Position numbers and translations under genes: made by a program. From contig NZ_JAMXFD010000041.1 in NCBI RefSeq assembly GCF_025370875.1, positions 1 to 35,100 of the forward strand: a stretch of 35,100 nt of DNA, written 5' to 3'. Source of the DNA: Laspinema palackyanum D2c. Its GTDB lineage: Bacteria; Cyanobacteriota; Cyanobacteriia; Cyanobacteriales; Laspinemataceae. A model generated the notes under the pieces. That model did not search any database. It was not told where the DNA came from and was given only the letters and a program-made list of their open reading frames with translations. The stretch's first letter is position 1; each line of letters begins with the position of its first letter. Positions 34,076-35,100 of this stretch are shown in pieces.

Positions 34076-35062
34076 ATGAGCGTGACACGCAATTTCATCT
34101 TGAATCCCAAACGTCTGTTTCAGACCTGGAAATTCCCGATCCGTCTGGTGCTCGTCGTGCCATTTGTTCTGCAAATTTCCGTGGCGGTGGGATTGACGGG
34201 TTGGTTATCCTTGAAAAATGGACAACAAGCGGTTAATGACTTGGCGGCGCAGTTACGCGCTGAAATTGTTGCACGGATTGAAGCTCAATTGCGGGATTAT
34301 TTACAAGCGCCTCGGGTGATTAATCAAATTAATGCCAATGCGATCGAGTTAGGTCACCTGAATTCCCAAGATACAGGCAGTCTAACTCGGCAATTTTGGC
34401 GGCAGCGCAATTTAGTCGATCGCATTACAGTTTCCGCGATTTATTTAGGAGGTGCTGATGGGGAATTTATCGGATTAGGCTTTCAAAATAATAACCGCTG
34501 GGAAATTGGTCGTGCAGGTCGTTCTACTGGGGGAAATTTTCATAGTTATGCTGTGGACAATTTTGGCAATCCAGGAGAATTGTTAGAGTCCGGTAATCCT
34601 TATGATCCGCGAATTCGTCCCTGGTATGAGAAAGCTGTGCAGGCTAATCAACCGATTTGGAGTGATATTTATGTGGATTTTAAAGACCCTAGGCTAAAAA
34701 TTACCCTCGCACAACCGCTTTATGAAGAGGGGGAAATTTTGCGCGGGGTCTTAGGAGTAGATTTTGTTTTATCCCATATTCGGGAATTTTTAGAAAATAT
34801 TAAAATTGGCAAATCGGGACAGACCTTTATTATGGAGCGATCGGGACTGTTGGTGGCGACTTCAGTCCCGCAACTTCCCTATCAAATTGAAGGCGATCGG
34901 GTGAATCGGATTGCCGCAGTAGATGTCGAGGATTTGTTAATCCGGGAAAGCGCAAAATATTTAAAAACTTATTTTGGAGACCTCAGTCAGATTAAGACGC
35001 CCCAACAACTGGCATTTCAGATTAAACCCACATTCCGCAGGTTGAATCAAGTCAGTAAATAA
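34076..35062 (+). CDS. Cache-domain membrane sensor, apparently truncated
   Basis: A 328-residue protein with one membrane helix near the N-terminus (about 21-45) followed by an extracytoplasmic dCache domain (about 55-300). The domain holds the small-molecule-binding pattern YDPRIRPWY (176-184), then IWSDIYVDF, and LGVDFVLSHIREFLENIKIGKSGQTFIMERSG. Relatives continue through a second membrane helix into HAMP, PAS, GGDEF or histidine kinase domains, and are far longer. Here the frame stops at 35062, before the second helix, with the tail KPTFRRLNQVSK. Neither other forward frame continues the domain in the remaining 38 bases. It may be a pseudogene cut by a rearrangement or insertion at the right edge. 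The start is the ATG at 34076. Confidence 0.75.
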   Translation: MSVTRNFILNPKRLFQTWKFPIRLVLVVPFVLQISVAVGLTGWLSLKNGQQAVNDLAAQLRAEIVARIEAQLRDYLQAPRVINQINANAIELGHLNSQDTGSLTRQFWRQRNLVDRITVSAIYLGGADGEFIGLGFQNNNRWEIGRAGRSTGGNFHSYAVDNFGNPGELLESGNPYDPRIRPWYEKAVQANQPIWSDIYVDFKDPRLKITLAQPLYEEGEILRGVLGVDFVLSHIREFLENIKIGKSGQTFIMERSGLLVATSVPQLPYQIEGDRVNRIAAVDVEDLLIRESAKYLKTYFGDLSQIKTPQQLAFQIKPTFRRLNQVSK

Positions 35063-35100
35063 TATTTCTGGCAGGAGGCCCCTAGGAACTGAAGGATCCA

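Noticed and set aside
1-35100. tRNA or rRNA genes
   Set aside because: I scanned the intergenic stretches for T-arm-like ggttcgaatcc sequences and cloverleaf spacing and found none that held up.
35000-35100. Frameshift that restores the Cache sensor's missing part
   Set aside because: The other two forward frames hit stops or give no resemblance to the domain within the window, so truncation is the simpler reading.

Overview
The window looks like a chromosomal segment from a filamentous cyanobacterium of the Oscillatoria/Laspinema group. The HIP1 octamer gcgatcgc recurs throughout. The gene content is cyanobacterial: a CrtH-type carotenoid isomerase, the circadian kinase SasA, a Ycf19/YggT protein, a PEP-CTERM protein, sucrose synthase and a GH100 invertase. 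Most telling is a 366-residue BLUF-adenylate cyclase that matches, as far as I can recall the sequence, the photoactivated cyclase OaPAC of Oscillatoria acuminata at nearly every position. I see no rRNA, tRNA, CRISPR array, prophage or intact transposase gene.

Layout. Bases 1-5420 hold a tandem repeat at the left edge, an HdrB-like CCG-domain protein (-), and the series acpP-fabF-tkt (+), closed by a clear terminator. Bases 5540-10513 hold a miniature inverted-repeat element, a small exported WGxxGxxG protein (-), sucrose synthase (+) and long gene-poor stretches. Bases 10514-16313 hold a 1140-residue RTX/Calx-beta adhesin-like protein, peptide deformylase, a small membrane protein and an AT-rich membrane-anchored EEP-family phosphodiesterase (-). 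Bases 16549-21946 hold crtH (-) with a consensus promoter far upstream, upp, a glycine-rich membrane protein, yggT, an exported protein of unknown role (-) and aroE (-). Bases 22263-28972 hold the light-activated cyclase, a PEP-CTERM SGNH hydrolase, the GH100 invertase (-) and a CPA1 Na+/H+ antiporter. Bases 29074-35100 hold sasA (-), a DUF2079 membrane protein, a repeat-rich spacer, a GT4 glycosyltransferase and a Cache-domain sensor that stops before any signalling output domain.

How the genes work together. acpP and fabF serve fatty acid elongation, and tkt serves the Calvin and pentose phosphate cycles. Sucrose synthase and the GH100 invertase are two routes for cleaving sucrose, which in these organisms is both an osmolyte and a carbon carrier. 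The antiporter also fits salt adaptation. Two light or clock inputs, the BLUF cyclase and SasA, sit within 7 kb of each other but show no operon link. Surface and envelope functions are prominent: the RTX/Calx-beta protein, the PEP-CTERM hydrolase, DUF2079 and GT4. The genes are mostly single transcription units, so functional links beyond acpP-fabF are inference.

I did not find a convincing undescribed multi-gene system. The strongest leads are the OaPAC orthologue, several miniature inverted-repeat elements (one of which reaches into the 3' end of a coding region), the tandem dyads over the crtH promoter, a palindromic ribosome binding site and the truncated Cache sensor.
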